The translations under genes were made by a program, and so were the position numbers. A model generated the notes under the pieces. The model was not told the DNA's origin, ran no database searches, and saw nothing but the letters and a program-made list of their open reading frames with translations. Shown here piece by piece: positions 1-9,719 of a DNA stretch of 64,000 nucleotides. Within the stretch, counting starts at the first letter, position 1. Each line of letters begins with the position of its first letter. Origin of the DNA: Planctomycetota bacterium (GTDB lineage Bacteria; Planctomycetota; UBA1135; GCA-002686595); the NCBI GenBank assembly GCA_002686595.1, contig NYXZ01000015.1:19587-83586 (forward strand), in the 5' to 3' direction.

Positions 1-2
1 TG

Positions 3-380
3 GTCGTGGGGGGCGGAGGCCTGTACCTCATGGGGCGAGCGGGCAGCGCCGCCTTTGGGCAGGAGGCCATGGGCTTCGGCGATGTGAAGCTGATAGCCGC
101 CGCTGGCCTGTGGTTGGGGCCCGGGGGCGTCCTGGTAGCCCTCATGCTGGCCTCCCTGGTGGCGTCCTTCTTTGGCATTGGCAATATCCTGCGCTTCTTC
201 TGCCTGCTCCGCCGTCGATGCGCCAGCCGTCGCCAACCCCATGGCCGCTGGCGCAGCCTGCGCACGGCACGCCTGGCCGGACGCTTTGTACCTTTTGGAC
301 CCTATCTCGCCCTGGGCATTGGAATCGTGCTCCTGCGCTGGAATGATGTAGCCAACTGGCTGCTGTCCATTAGCGCCTGA
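3..380 (+). CDS. Type IV prepilin peptidase (A24 family), C-terminal part, truncated by window start
   Basis: ORF with GFGDVKLIAAAGLWLGPGG, the conserved GxGDxK motif of prepilin peptidases, plus TM segments; runs in from the left edge. Confidence 0.85.
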   Translation, partial: VVGGGGLYLMGRAGSAAFGQEAMGFGDVKLIAAAGLWLGPGGVLVALMLASLVASFFGIGNILRFFCLLRRRCASRRQPHGRWRSLRTARLAGRFVPFGPYLALGIGIVLLRWNDVANWLLSISA

Positions 381-495
381 GGCTCAGGAATCAACCGGGC
401 CTTCGTCGGCGAAGACCAGCGGCGGCCGGATTTGTCCTGTGCGGCCAGCGCCGCCCCATCGTCACCCACGCTTCATCGAGAGACCCGCGACAACC

Positions 496-1164
496 ATGAC
501 ATACAACAAAACGACCCCGGCCCTGATGGCCGGTCTACTGATGACCCTGCCCCTAGTGGCGGGGTGTGTTTCCAACTCCACTTTCCGCAAGACAATCGGC
601 GACAGGGAAACCGAAATCCGTTCCCTGCGCGAAGAACGCGTGGCCCTCAAGAGCAGGATTCAAGGCCTCTCCGGTGAACGGGACACGCTTGAAGTGGCCC
701 TGGCCGAAGCCAGCCTGCGTGCCGTTGAGGTGCCCATCCAGCAGCCCGTGCTTTACCCCGGCCTGGACGAAGCAGGCGTGGGCTACGACATGGTGGGGGG
801 CAACCTGGTGTTGACCATTCCATCTTCCGTGACCTTCGGTTCCGGCAAGGCCCAACTCACGGACAAGGGTCAGGCTGTCTTGGCCACGGTGGCCGCCACC
901 CTGGCAGCGGAGCACGCCGCTGGCGTTTACTTCATCGAAGGCCACACGGACTCCGACCCCATCTCCAAGTCCAAGTTCGATTCGAACCGCGACCTTTCCC
1001 TGGCACGTGCCATGGCGGTCCTGCGGCACTTGGTGGAGGCCAGCGGCCTCAGCGATGCGCAATGCGTGGTCGTGGGGCACGGTGAATACCGCCCGGTGGC
1101 CAGCAACGACAGCGTGGAGGGCAAGGCCCAAAACCGCCGCGTCGAAATCGTCATCCACGAGTAA
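496..1164 (+). CDS. OmpA/MotB-domain lipoprotein
   Basis: Signal peptide with LVAGC lipobox, coiled-coil stretch, C-terminal EGHTDSDP...NRRVEIVI OmpA-like domain. Confidence 0.85.
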   Translation: MTYNKTTPALMAGLLMTLPLVAGCVSNSTFRKTIGDRETEIRSLREERVALKSRIQGLSGERDTLEVALAEASLRAVEVPIQQPVLYPGLDEAGVGYDMVGGNLVLTIPSSVTFGSGKAQLTDKGQAVLATVAATLAAEHAAGVYFIEGHTDSDPISKSKFDSNRDLSLARAMAVLRHLVEASGLSDAQCVVVGHGEYRPVASNDSVEGKAQNRRVEIVIHE

Positions 1165-1550
1165 GGAGTAGCGCTCGGGGCGCGGTTCGCGGACCGCGCC
1201 CCGGCGGTTGCTCTGGGCTGCAACCCCAGCCGGATGTCGGTCGGGGAAACGACGGTTCGGCGCTTGTCACAGGCTGGATTTGCCGCGCTCGCCTGGGCGG
1301 GGAAGTACGGCAGGGTCTGACACCCTATACGACCGCTGCCGCTGGCGCGGGCGTCAGCTCCAGGGTGTGACGCCGCCGCTCCCCTCCCTCGCCTCCACCC
1401 CCGCCGCCCTCTGCCGCACCGTTGAGGATTGGGGGCGTGGCCGCTAGACTATGAGGCCCTTTCTTGCCGGCCGGACAGGAGGAACTCCCCCGGACCGGGA
1501 GCCACCACACCCATTGCCACAGCGCCCTGCGGGGCCGCAAAAAGCCGGCC

Positions 1551-3560
1551 ATGAGTTCGTCCAACACCATCCATAACATCTCTTTCGTCGGTCACCCCTC
1601 AGCGGGCAAGACCACCCTCGTAGACGCCCTGGCCTTTGCCACAGGCGCCTCTCCGCGCAAGGGCTCGGTCTCGGACAAGACCAGCATCTGCGACACGGAG
1701 CCGGAGGAGCAGGACAAGCAACACACCCTGCAACTGTCCGTGGTTTGGGCTGAATGGGAGGGGCGCACCTGGTCGTTCATCGACACGCCGGGTTATCCCG
1801 AGTTCCAGGGCGAGGTGCAGTCCGCCCTCTTCGGCGCGGACCTGGTGGTGGGCGTGGTCAGTTGCGCCAGCGGGGCCACCTACAACTTGCGCACGAAAAT
1901 GACCCGGGCTGAACTCCTGGGTCGCGGACGGGCCATCGTCATCACGCACTTGGATGGCGACAACGCTGACTTCGACACCCTGGTCTCCGAGCTGCGCGAT
2001 TCCGTGGGCGAAGTCTGCGTGCCGGTGCTCCTGCCGGACGCCAGCGGCCCGGGTTTCTCCTCCGTGTGTCGCACCCTGCTGAACCCGGAATCAGAATGGT
2101 GCCAGCGCCTCAAGGATCGCGTCATGGACGCCTGCGAGGACGAGGAGATTCTGATGGAGTACCTCGATACCCAGGAGGTCAGCGAAGAGCAGTTGGAATC
2201 CCTGATGCCGGCTGCCATTGCTGGCGGCGCCCTGGTACCTGTTTTGGTTTGCAATCCTGATTCTGGTCTGGGGGTTGAGGAGACCCTGACCTTCCTCAAG
2301 CGCTTTGCGCCCTCGCCAAGTGACCTGCCGATCACGGATGCGGATGGCGCGGCCCTCGATGCCGATCCCAGCGCCGACCTCCAGGGCACCGTGTTTAATG
2401 TGAAGTCAGATCCCCACGTGGGCAAGATCTGCCTGGTGCGCATCCACTCGGGCACCCTGAAAGCCTCCGACCAGGTATGCGCCCCGGGCGAGGCCAAGGG
2501 CGAGAAGCTCGGCGGCCTGTTCCGCCTTGTGGGCAAGAAGCGCGAGGCCATTGAATCCGCCGGACCCGGCGATGTGGTGGCTTTTACCAAGGTGGAAGGC
2601 CTGACTACTTGGGATGAGTTCAACCTGGCTGGGGGCAACGCCACCACGGTCAAGAAACCGCATACGCCCACACCCATGGTGGCCCAGGCGGTAACGCCCA
2701 AGACGCGGGCCGACGAGCAGAAACTCGGCGAGGCACTCAAGAAGCTCGCCGCAGAGGATCCCACTTTTCAGATTGAGCATGCCAAGGACACTCACGAGCT
2801 AGTCGTGCACGGCATGAGCGATTTGCATCTGCAGGTCATGCTCGATCGCATGAAGCGACGTTACGGTGTGGAGGTCGAAACCCACATTCCACGCATCTCC
2901 TATCAAGAAACGATTTCCAAGGCCTCTGAAGGGCACCACCGACACAAGAAACAGTCCGGCGGTCGCGGACAGTTCGGCGAGTGTTTCCTGCGCCTGCGCC
3001 CCCTACCCTCGGGGGAGGGAGTGGTCTTCAAGGATGCGGTCGTGGGCGGTTCCATCCCGCGCAACCTGATCCCCGCCGTGGAGAAGGGCATTATGGAAAT
3101 TGCTGCCGAGGGCGTGCTGACCCGTGGGCGCGTGGTGGATGTGGAAGTAGAGCTGTACGACGGCAAATTCCACGCGGTGGATTCCGACGAGGCCAGCTTC
3201 AAAATGGCTGGCGGCCGCGCCTTCAAGGAGGGCTTCATGGCCGCCAAACCCGTGCTCCTGGAACCCCTCATGAAGCTAGAGATCCACATACCTTCGGATG
3301 ATGCGGGCACGGTTTTCAGCGATCTGACGAGCCAACGCCGGGGACAGGTCCTCGACCAGTCCAGCGAAGCTGGTGGCTCCATCACGATCATCAAGGCCGA
3401 AGCCCCCCTGGCGACGGTTCAGACCTATCACCGGGATCTCAAGTCCCAAACCGCTGGTGAGGGCGGCTACTCCATGAGCTTCTCACGCCATGCCACAGTG
3501 CCCGCTGTGGAACAGCCGAAGGTGCTGGCTGAATACGGTCGCGCCAAGGAAGAGGCCTAG
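1551..3560 (+). CDS. Elongation factor G-like translational GTPase (fusA paralogue)
   Basis: GHPSAGKTT P-loop, DTPGYPEF, THLDGD in place of NKxD, EF-G domains II-V; start chosen at MSSSNTIHN. Confidence 0.85.
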   Translation: MSSSNTIHNISFVGHPSAGKTTLVDALAFATGASPRKGSVSDKTSICDTEPEEQDKQHTLQLSVVWAEWEGRTWSFIDTPGYPEFQGEVQSALFGADLVVGVVSCASGATYNLRTKMTRAELLGRGRAIVITHLDGDNADFDTLVSELRDSVGEVCVPVLLPDASGPGFSSVCRTLLNPESEWCQRLKDRVMDACEDEEILMEYLDTQEVSEEQLESLMPAAIAGGALVPVLVCNPDSGLGVEETLTFLKRFAPSPSDLPITDADGAALDADPSADLQGTVFNVKSDPHVGKICLVRIHSGTLKASDQVCAPGEAKGEKLGGLFRLVGKKREAIESAGPGDVVAFTKVEGLTTWDEFNLAGGNATTVKKPHTPTPMVAQAVTPKTRADEQKLGEALKKLAAEDPTFQIEHAKDTHELVVHGMSDLHLQVMLDRMKRRYGVEVETHIPRISYQETISKASEGHHRHKKQSGGRGQFGECFLRLRPLPSGEGVVFKDAVVGGSIPRNLIPAVEKGIMEIAAEGVLTRGRVVDVEVELYDGKFHAVDSDEASFKMAGGRAFKEGFMAAKPVLLEPLMKLEIHIPSDDAGTVFSDLTSQRRGQVLDQSSEAGGSITIIKAEAPLATVQTYHRDLKSQTAGEGGYSMSFSRHATVPAVEQPKVLAEYGRAKEEA

Positions 3561-3730
3561 GAGCCCGTTGGAAAAGTCGCGTCGCGCGGCGAAGCCAGCG
3601 GCGGCGAGGCGAGGAAGGTGAGGCGGCGGAAGCGGCCCTGTGGGGCCGCTGAGCACGGCTCGACGAGCCTGACGCCGCATCGGCGTTGATGGCGAAGCCG
3701 TAGTAGGGAGTTTTTGGAGGGGGCTCCTAG
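3557..3730. repeat. CTAG-bounded palindromic MITE-like element, copy A (inverted orientation relative to copies B-D)
   Basis: CTAGGAGCCCGTTGGAAAAGTC...GGGAGTTTTTGGAGGGGGCTCCTAG; its reverse complement aligns with copies at 31.3, 41.1 and 45.9 kb. Confidence 0.8.
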
Positions 3731-3888
3731 GCCGCCTTCCACCGGGCCGCGGGCCCTTTGACCGCGGCGTGACATTTGGGTCGCCCTGGCTGCGGTTGCG
3801 TTCGGGTTCCAGTTGCCACAAACCAGATACTCTCAAGAACTTACCTCCGGGGGCCCGAAGAGGCCCTGGGAGAAGCGCACTGGCCGAG

Positions 3889-4944
3889 ATGGAAGAACTA
3901 CTCGCGCTCCTGGTACGCCAGGGGGGCTCTGATTTGCACCTGTCGCCGGGCAGTCCGCCGCGGGTGCGCGTGGATGGCGTGGTGACAGCCGTGGATCTGC
4001 CGCCCCTGACAGATGATAGTTCCCGACGCCTGATTACAGGCATCCTGACGTCGGAGCAAATCGCCATCCTCGACCGCGAACGGGAGTTGGATTGTGCCCT
4101 GGGTTTGGCGGGTTGCGGCCGCTTTCGCGTCAACGCCTTCTACCGTCAGGGTGCCGTGGCGGCGGTCTTCCGCGCTATTCCAGACCACATCCCGAGCTTT
4201 GCCCAGTTGGGTCTGCCGGTGGCCGTATGCGAACGGATGGCCTCCCTGCGCTCGGGCCTGGTGCTCTTCACCGGGGCCACGGGCTCGGGCAAGTCCACCA
4301 GCCTAGCGGCCCTCTTGGACCATGTGAACGAACACCGCCAGGGCCACATCGTCACTATCGAGGACCCGGTGGAGTTCACTCACCACCACCGCAATTGCGT
4401 GGTCACTCAACGCGAGGTGGGAGCGGACACACACGGCTTCGCCCGCGCCTTGAAGAGTGTCCTGCGCCAAGATCCTGATGTTGTGCTGGTGGGCGAGCTG
4501 CGGGACCAACAGACCATTGAGGCGGCCTTGACCCTGGCCGAAACCGGGCACCTGACCCTTGCCACCCTGCACACTTCCGATGCTCCCCAGACCATCAACC
4601 GCATCGTGGATGTCTTTCCGGCGGAGAGTCAAGCCCAGGTGCGTACCCAGCTCTCCTTCAGTTTGGAGGGCGTCATTTGCCAACAGCTGTTGCCCCTGGC
4701 CGCCGGCCGCGGACGCGCCCTGGCGGCGGAAATCCTGTTGGCCACGCCGGCCGTGCGCGCCCTGATTCGCGAGAACCGCACCCACCAACTCCAGTCGCAC
4801 CTGCAGACCGGTGCCCGGCTGGGCATGTGCACCATGGCCCATTCCCTGGCGGGCCTGGTGCGTTCTGGCCGCGTGCGTGTGGCGGATGCCGAGGCGGCTC
4901 TACCGGATCCCACGGAACTCCACCGTTTGATGAGGGCCGCCTGA
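3889..4944 (+). CDS. pilT: Type IV pilus twitching/retraction ATPase PilT-like
   Basis: GATGSGKSTSLAALLDHVN, GELRD, TLHTSDA; PilT length and N-terminus (GGSDLHLSPGSPPRVRVDG). Confidence 0.88.
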   Translation: MEELLALLVRQGGSDLHLSPGSPPRVRVDGVVTAVDLPPLTDDSSRRLITGILTSEQIAILDRERELDCALGLAGCGRFRVNAFYRQGAVAAVFRAIPDHIPSFAQLGLPVAVCERMASLRSGLVLFTGATGSGKSTSLAALLDHVNEHRQGHIVTIEDPVEFTHHHRNCVVTQREVGADTHGFARALKSVLRQDPDVVLVGELRDQQTIEAALTLAETGHLTLATLHTSDAPQTINRIVDVFPAESQAQVRTQLSFSLEGVICQQLLPLAAGRGRALAAEILLATPAVRALIRENRTHQLQSHLQTGARLGMCTMAHSLAGLVRSGRVRVADAEAALPDPTELHRLMRAA

Positions 4945-4957
4945 GGCGGTCGCAAGC

Positions 4958-6682
4958 ATGGTGCGCGTGCTCTCCAAGATCCGTCGTCTCTTGCTGGATA
5001 GCGGGCTCGTTTCCGAGAAACAGTGGGCCGCCGCCAGCGAGGTGCCCGGTTCGCAGGTGGAAGCCCTGCTGGCCCTCGGCAATGTGGCGGAGGAAGACCT
5101 CCTAGCGCTCCTGGGCGGCGCCTCTGGGGTGCCGCCGGTGGACCTCCACCGCGTGTCGCCGGATGCCGAAGCCCTCGCGACCCTCTCCCGCGAGGTATGT
5201 GAGGAGCACGGCATCCTGCCCCTGACCAAGAACGGGCGTAGCCTCTCGATCGTCGTCAGCGATCCCTTCGATGTACTGCTGATGGATGATCTCCGGCATC
5301 TGACGGGCTGTGAGATCCGCAAGGTGCTTTCCCATCCGGCCCTGATCCGCAGCTTGACCGAAAGCCTCTTCCAAGGCGATCGTCAGCAGGTGGATGATCT
5401 CCTCTGCGAGATGGAGGCGGACACTTTGAATCTCGAAGTGCAGATGCGCGAGGACTCCGCCGACTTGGAGGACAGCGGGGCCTGTGGGGACGATGCGCCG
5501 GCGGTCAAGCTCGTCAATCTGATCTTGCTCCAGGCTCTGCGGGAGCAGGCCAGTGACATCCATGTGGAGCCAGGTGAACATCAACTGCGCGTGCGTATCC
5601 GCGTCGATGGTCGCATGCGTGTCTTGATGACGCCGCCCAAGGCCTATCAAGCGGCGCTGATCAGCCGCTTGAAGATTCTCGCTCAACTGGACATCGCCGA
5701 GCGTTTTAGACCACAGGACGGCAAGTTCCAGATCCGTCACGAAGGCCGCAGTATCGACTTCCGCGTCTCCGTACTACCTGTCGTTGGCGGCGAAAAGGCC
5801 GTGCTGCGTATCCTGGATGCCGGCGCCATGTCCATGGAACTGGATGCCATGGGTTTCGAGGACTGCTGCCTGGCTGACATCCGCCGCGCAATCCACGCGC
5901 CCCATGGCATGTTGCTCGTAACTGGCCCCACGGGTTCAGGCAAGTCCACCACCCTCTACGGTTGTGTGCGCGAAGTGGCCACGGTGGAAGCAAATGTGGT
6001 CACGGTGGAGGATCCCGTCGAATACCGCATGGAGGGCGTCAACCAGGTGCCGGTCAACCCGCAGCGCGGCCTGACCTTCGCCGATGCCCTGCGCTCGATT
6101 CTGCGCCAGGACCCGGACATCGTCTTGGTGGGGGAGATCCGCGACCGGGAGACGGCGGACATTGCCGTCAAGGCCGCCCTGACCGGCCACCTCGTGCTCT
6201 CGACCCTGCACACCAACGACGCGGCCAGCACGGTCACGCGTCTGGTGGACATGGGCGTGGACCCCTTCCTGGTCTCCAGTTCCCTGCTTTGTGTCGGTGC
6301 CCAGCGTTTGGCCCGGCGCATCTGCCAGAGTTGTCGCATACCCCATACCGACCCACCCCCCGAGCGCCTTTTGGCGGCGGGTTTCCTGGAGCAGGAGCTG
6401 GACGAGGCGCAGCTGTTCCGGGCCAACCAGGAGGGCTGTCCACGCTGCACAGAGGGCTATCGCGGGCGTTTTCCGATCCTCGAAACCCTGGCCCTCGACG
6501 CCACCCTCAAGCGCATGGTGGTGGAAGGTCGATCCGTGGCAGAGATCCGTAGCGAGGCCGCTGCCCAGGGCGCCCTCTCCCTGCGCCGCGTGGGCATCCT
6601 GAATGTCCTGCGCGGGGTGACCTCTCTTGAGGAAGTGTTGCGCGTGACCCTAGGCGACCGTGAAGACCCCCGGAATACCTGA
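4958..6682 (+). CDS. pilB: Type IV pilus assembly / type II secretion ATPase PilB/GspE
   Basis: GPTGSGKSTTLYG, VEDPVEYRMEGVNQVPVNPQRGLTFADALRSILRQDPDIVLVGEIRDRETA, CxxC...CxxC motif near the C-terminus. Confidence 0.93.
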   Translation: MVRVLSKIRRLLLDSGLVSEKQWAAASEVPGSQVEALLALGNVAEEDLLALLGGASGVPPVDLHRVSPDAEALATLSREVCEEHGILPLTKNGRSLSIVVSDPFDVLLMDDLRHLTGCEIRKVLSHPALIRSLTESLFQGDRQQVDDLLCEMEADTLNLEVQMREDSADLEDSGACGDDAPAVKLVNLILLQALREQASDIHVEPGEHQLRVRIRVDGRMRVLMTPPKAYQAALISRLKILAQLDIAERFRPQDGKFQIRHEGRSIDFRVSVLPVVGGEKAVLRILDAGAMSMELDAMGFEDCCLADIRRAIHAPHGMLLVTGPTGSGKSTTLYGCVREVATVEANVVTVEDPVEYRMEGVNQVPVNPQRGLTFADALRSILRQDPDIVLVGEIRDRETADIAVKAALTGHLVLSTLHTNDAASTVTRLVDMGVDPFLVSSSLLCVGAQRLARRICQSCRIPHTDPPPERLLAAGFLEQELDEAQLFRANQEGCPRCTEGYRGRFPILETLALDATLKRMVVEGRSVAEIRSEAAAQGALSLRRVGILNVLRGVTSLEEVLRVTLGDREDPRNT

Positions 6683-6684
6683 CC

Positions 6685-7923
6685 ATGAACACATTCCAAT
6701 ACTCGGCTCGCGAACGCAGCGGCAAGCTCGTCGCGGGAACACTCCAGGCGGAGTCCAGAGAGGAGGCCACCCGCGAGTTGCGCGAACGCGATTTGCTTGT
6801 GCTCTCGATGGACGCCGACGCCGCCCCGCGCCGCACCTTGTCCCTGAATCCCAAAGCGTTTTTCGCACGGCGCACAAAGCCCGGTGGCAAACGCGCCGAA
6901 GTCGTGCTCTTCACGCGACAACTCTCAACCATGGTGGCCGCCGGTCTAGCGCTCCTCGAATGCCTCGAAGTGTTGGCCGAGCAGGCCGAGACCGCTGCCA
7001 TGCGTGCCACCTGTGAACGTTTGGTGGAAGAGGTGCGCGGCGGGACCGACCTCTCCACGGCCATGGGCAGCTGCCCGCGGGTCTTCCCACCCCTGTACAT
7101 CAGCATGGTCCAGGCCGGCGAGGTCTCGGGCCAGATGGATTTGATCCTGGCCCGTCTGGCGGACTACCTGGAAAGTTCCGAGGAGCTCAAGCGCGAGATC
7201 CGCGCCGCCATGACCTACCCCGTAGTCTCATTGGTGCTGGTCCTGGCCATCACCGGTTTCCTGATGGTGGGAGTCGTCCCCACCTTCAAGGAAGTCTTCG
7301 ATTCCCTGGACGCGGAACTGCCGACGGTCACTCTGACGGTCCTGGCCATCTCAGATTGGCTGCGGGGCAATGTACTCCTGGGCCTGGCCGGGGTCGGCTC
7401 GCTCGTCGCCGCATTTTTCGGCCTGCGCGCCACCCGGCGTGGCGCCTATCTCCTGGACAAGCTGCGCCTTGGCGTGCCGGTCTTTGGAGTCCTGGCGCGC
7501 AAGGTGGCCCTGGCCCGCTTCAGCCGCACCTTCTCCACCCTGATCCGCTCCGGAGTGCCGATTCTCCCCACCTTGGAGATCGTCTCCGCCACCGCCGGCA
7601 ACCAGGTCATCTCCCGGGCCGTGCTCGAATCCCGAGAAAACGTGCGCGTGGGCAACCCGCTCTCCGAGCCCCTGGCCCGGGGGCGTGTCTTCCCGCCCAT
7701 GGTCGTGCGCATGATCGCCATCGGCGAGCGCACCGGCGCCCTCGAAACGCTCATGGACCGTATCGCGGCCTTCTACGATTCCGAGGTCAAGGCCCAGGTG
7801 AAGTCTCTGACGAGTCTGATCGAACCCATCCTGATCACCTTCATGGGCTTCATCGTGGGCGGTGTGGTGCTGGCCATATTCATGCCCATCCTGGACATGA
7901 TCGGCAACCTGGGTGGCAGTTGA
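6685..7923 (+). CDS. pilC: Type IV pilus / type II secretion inner membrane protein PilC/GspF
   Basis: Two GspF domains (FTRQLSTMVAAGLALLECLEVL; FSRTFSTLIRSGVPILPTLEIVS). Confidence 0.93.
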   Translation: MNTFQYSARERSGKLVAGTLQAESREEATRELRERDLLVLSMDADAAPRRTLSLNPKAFFARRTKPGGKRAEVVLFTRQLSTMVAAGLALLECLEVLAEQAETAAMRATCERLVEEVRGGTDLSTAMGSCPRVFPPLYISMVQAGEVSGQMDLILARLADYLESSEELKREIRAAMTYPVVSLVLVLAITGFLMVGVVPTFKEVFDSLDAELPTVTLTVLAISDWLRGNVLLGLAGVGSLVAAFFGLRATRRGAYLLDKLRLGVPVFGVLARKVALARFSRTFSTLIRSGVPILPTLEIVSATAGNQVISRAVLESRENVRVGNPLSEPLARGRVFPPMVVRMIAIGERTGALETLMDRIAAFYDSEVKAQVKSLTSLIEPILITFMGFIVGGVVLAIFMPILDMIGNLGGS

Positions 7924-8113
7924 GGCGGAATCGACGAAGAGTCGTTTTCCCTTCAAGATCGGCTTTTTCCGCCGCCGATAGGGATGCTGGCTCGACCGCG
8001 CAACGGGTGTGGTCGGCATTTTGAAGAGGGGCCCCAAAGCCCCTGGGGAAGTTGGAGGAGCGGCAGGAGCGCCGCCCGCCGCCCCACTCACTGACGACCT
8101 CCTGAGGAGCACC

Positions 8114-8887
8114 ATGATTCACAACCGTAAGAACGCAGGTTTCACCCTGATCGAGCTGATGATCGTCGTGGCCATCATCGCCATCATCGCCTCGGTGGCG
8201 ATGCCCAAGCTGATGAGCGCCCGCATCTCCGCCAACGAAAACGCAGCGGTGGCCACCCTGCGTTCGATTTCCGCCTCACAACAGCAGATCCAGGCCTCCT
8301 GCGCCATCGATACCGACGCCGACGGCGGCGGTGAGTTCGCCTATTTCGGCGAGCTCTCGGGGGAGATGCCCCTGCGCGTTTACGACGGCGTGGCCGGGGC
8401 CACCCTGGGCGCCGCGCCGGACGACCTGCTCGATCCGCCCTTCCTGGCCACGGCCTTTGGCCTGGTCCAGGCCGCTGGAGCTGACGGCGCCGTGGCCCGC
8501 TCCGGCTATTTCTACAAGATCTACCTGCCGGGTCCCACGGTGGCCGGTGTGACGCCGGGACTGGGTGAGGATCCCGCTGGAGGTGCAAAGGTCGCAGATG
8601 CCACTCCGGCCAACTGGGGTGCGGACAACTCTGAGATCCTGTGGTGCGCCTATGCCTGGCCCGTGGACGCGGAGAAGACCGGCAAGCGCACCTTCTTCGT
8701 GAATCAGGAGGGTGACATCCTTCAATACGACAACCGCGATCAGGCCTATGAGGGCGCCGGCGCCGGGCCGGCCTTCGACGCCGCCTTATCGGACGAGTCC
8801 GCCGCCAATATGGAATCACCCATGGGGATTGCCGCCATGGGCAAGACCGCCAACGACGCCAATGTCTGGACGGTGGTTGGCAACTAG
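8114..8887 (+). CDS. Type IV pilin-like protein with class III signal peptide
   Basis: MIHNRKNAG^FTLIELMIVVAIIAIIASVAMPKLMSARISANE; directly downstream of pilC. Confidence 0.92.
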   Translation: MIHNRKNAGFTLIELMIVVAIIAIIASVAMPKLMSARISANENAAVATLRSISASQQQIQASCAIDTDADGGGEFAYFGELSGEMPLRVYDGVAGATLGAAPDDLLDPPFLATAFGLVQAAGADGAVARSGYFYKIYLPGPTVAGVTPGLGEDPAGGAKVADATPANWGADNSEILWCAYAWPVDAEKTGKRTFFVNQEGDILQYDNRDQAYEGAGAGPAFDAALSDESAANMESPMGIAAMGKTANDANVWTVVGN

Positions 8888-8912
8888 GACACCAGTGAAG
8901 TGCAACTTGACG

Positions 8913-8945
8913 GGCACCGTCGGCGAGGCCGGCGGTGCCTTTTTA
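8913..8945 (+). terminator. Intrinsic terminator of the pilus gene block
   Basis: GGCACCGTCGG-CGAGG-CCGGCGGTGCC followed by TTTTTATT just after the pilin stop. Confidence 0.85.
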
Positions 8946-8957
8946 TTGGCTGATCGC

Positions 8958-9719
8958 CTAACCCAGGTTGAAGAGCCGGGTGGCGTTTTCGCTCGTGAGC
9001 ACTGCCAACTCGCTGGGGCTCAGGCCGCGCAGGCGCGCCAATTCGTCCACGACCGCAGCCACGAAGGCCGGTTCATTGCGCTTGCCTCGCCGCCCCTGGG
9101 GCGCCAGGAAGGGGCAGTCCGTTTCCGCTAGCAGAAGCTGCGCCGGGACGGCGCGGGCGGCCTCCCGGTTTGCCTCGTTGGCGGGATAGGTCAGGGCGCC
9201 TGAGAAGGAAATGTGCAGGCCTGCCTCGGTGTAGACGGGAAGCTCTTCTGGTCCCATGGAGTAGCAGTGCATTACTCCGCGCACGCCGGGATGCTCCGCA
9301 ATGATCTCCGCCGTGGCGGGATGGGCGTCCCGGCAATGGATGATGACCGGCTTGTCGAGTTTCAGGGCCAACTCCAGGTGCGCGTGGAAGAGGCGCTCCT
9401 GATCGGCCCGTGGCGAGTACTCCTTGAAGAAATCCAGGCCCGTTTCGCCCACGGCGACGCATTCGTCCAGGGCGCAGAGTTCGGCCAGTTCCGCCAGGTC
9501 CTGTTGGCCCACGCCGGCGGCGTCGTGGGGGTGAATGCCGACGGTGGGGAACAGTTCCCCATGTCTCCTGCACAGTTCGATGCACTGGCGCGATGTATCC
9601 AGATTTGTGCCCACCACCAGCATGCGGGTCACGCCTGCTTCTTGAGCCCGCGCCAAGACCGCATCCAGATCGGAGGCATAATCATGCCAGGTGAGGTGCG
9701 TGTGTGAGTCGGTGATCAA
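8958..9719 (-). CDS. tatD: TatD family metal-dependent hydrolase
   Basis: DSHTHLTW, TVGIHPHDA, GETGLDFFKEYSP, VIIHCRDA, ETDCPFLAP. Confidence 0.92.
   Translation of the reverse strand: MITDSHTHLTWHDYASDLDAVLARAQEAGVTRMLVVGTNLDTSRQCIELCRRHGELFPTVGIHPHDAAGVGQQDLAELAELCALDECVAVGETGLDFFKEYSPRADQERLFHAHLELALKLDKPVIIHCRDAHPATAEIIAEHPGVRGVMHCYSMGPEELPVYTEAGLHISFSGALTYPANEANREAARAVPAQLLLAETDCPFLAPQGRRGKRNEPAFVAAVVDELARLRGLSPSELAVLTSENATRLFNLG

Noticed and set aside
1177-1202. Hairpin GGGGCGCGGT-TCGCGG-ACCGCGCCCC as a rho-independent terminator after the OmpA gene
   Set aside because: Strong stem but no T-tract follows; may only stabilise the 3' end, so not listed as a feature.
4303-4842. Numerous long antisense/alternate-frame ORFs in the track (e.g. 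553-1158 -, 1880-2764 -, 17719-18534 +, 49222-50652 +, 55750-56829 +)
   Set aside because: Shadow ORFs of high-GC coding regions: low-complexity Arg/Gly/Pro/His-rich translations with no domain signatures, overlapping clear genes.
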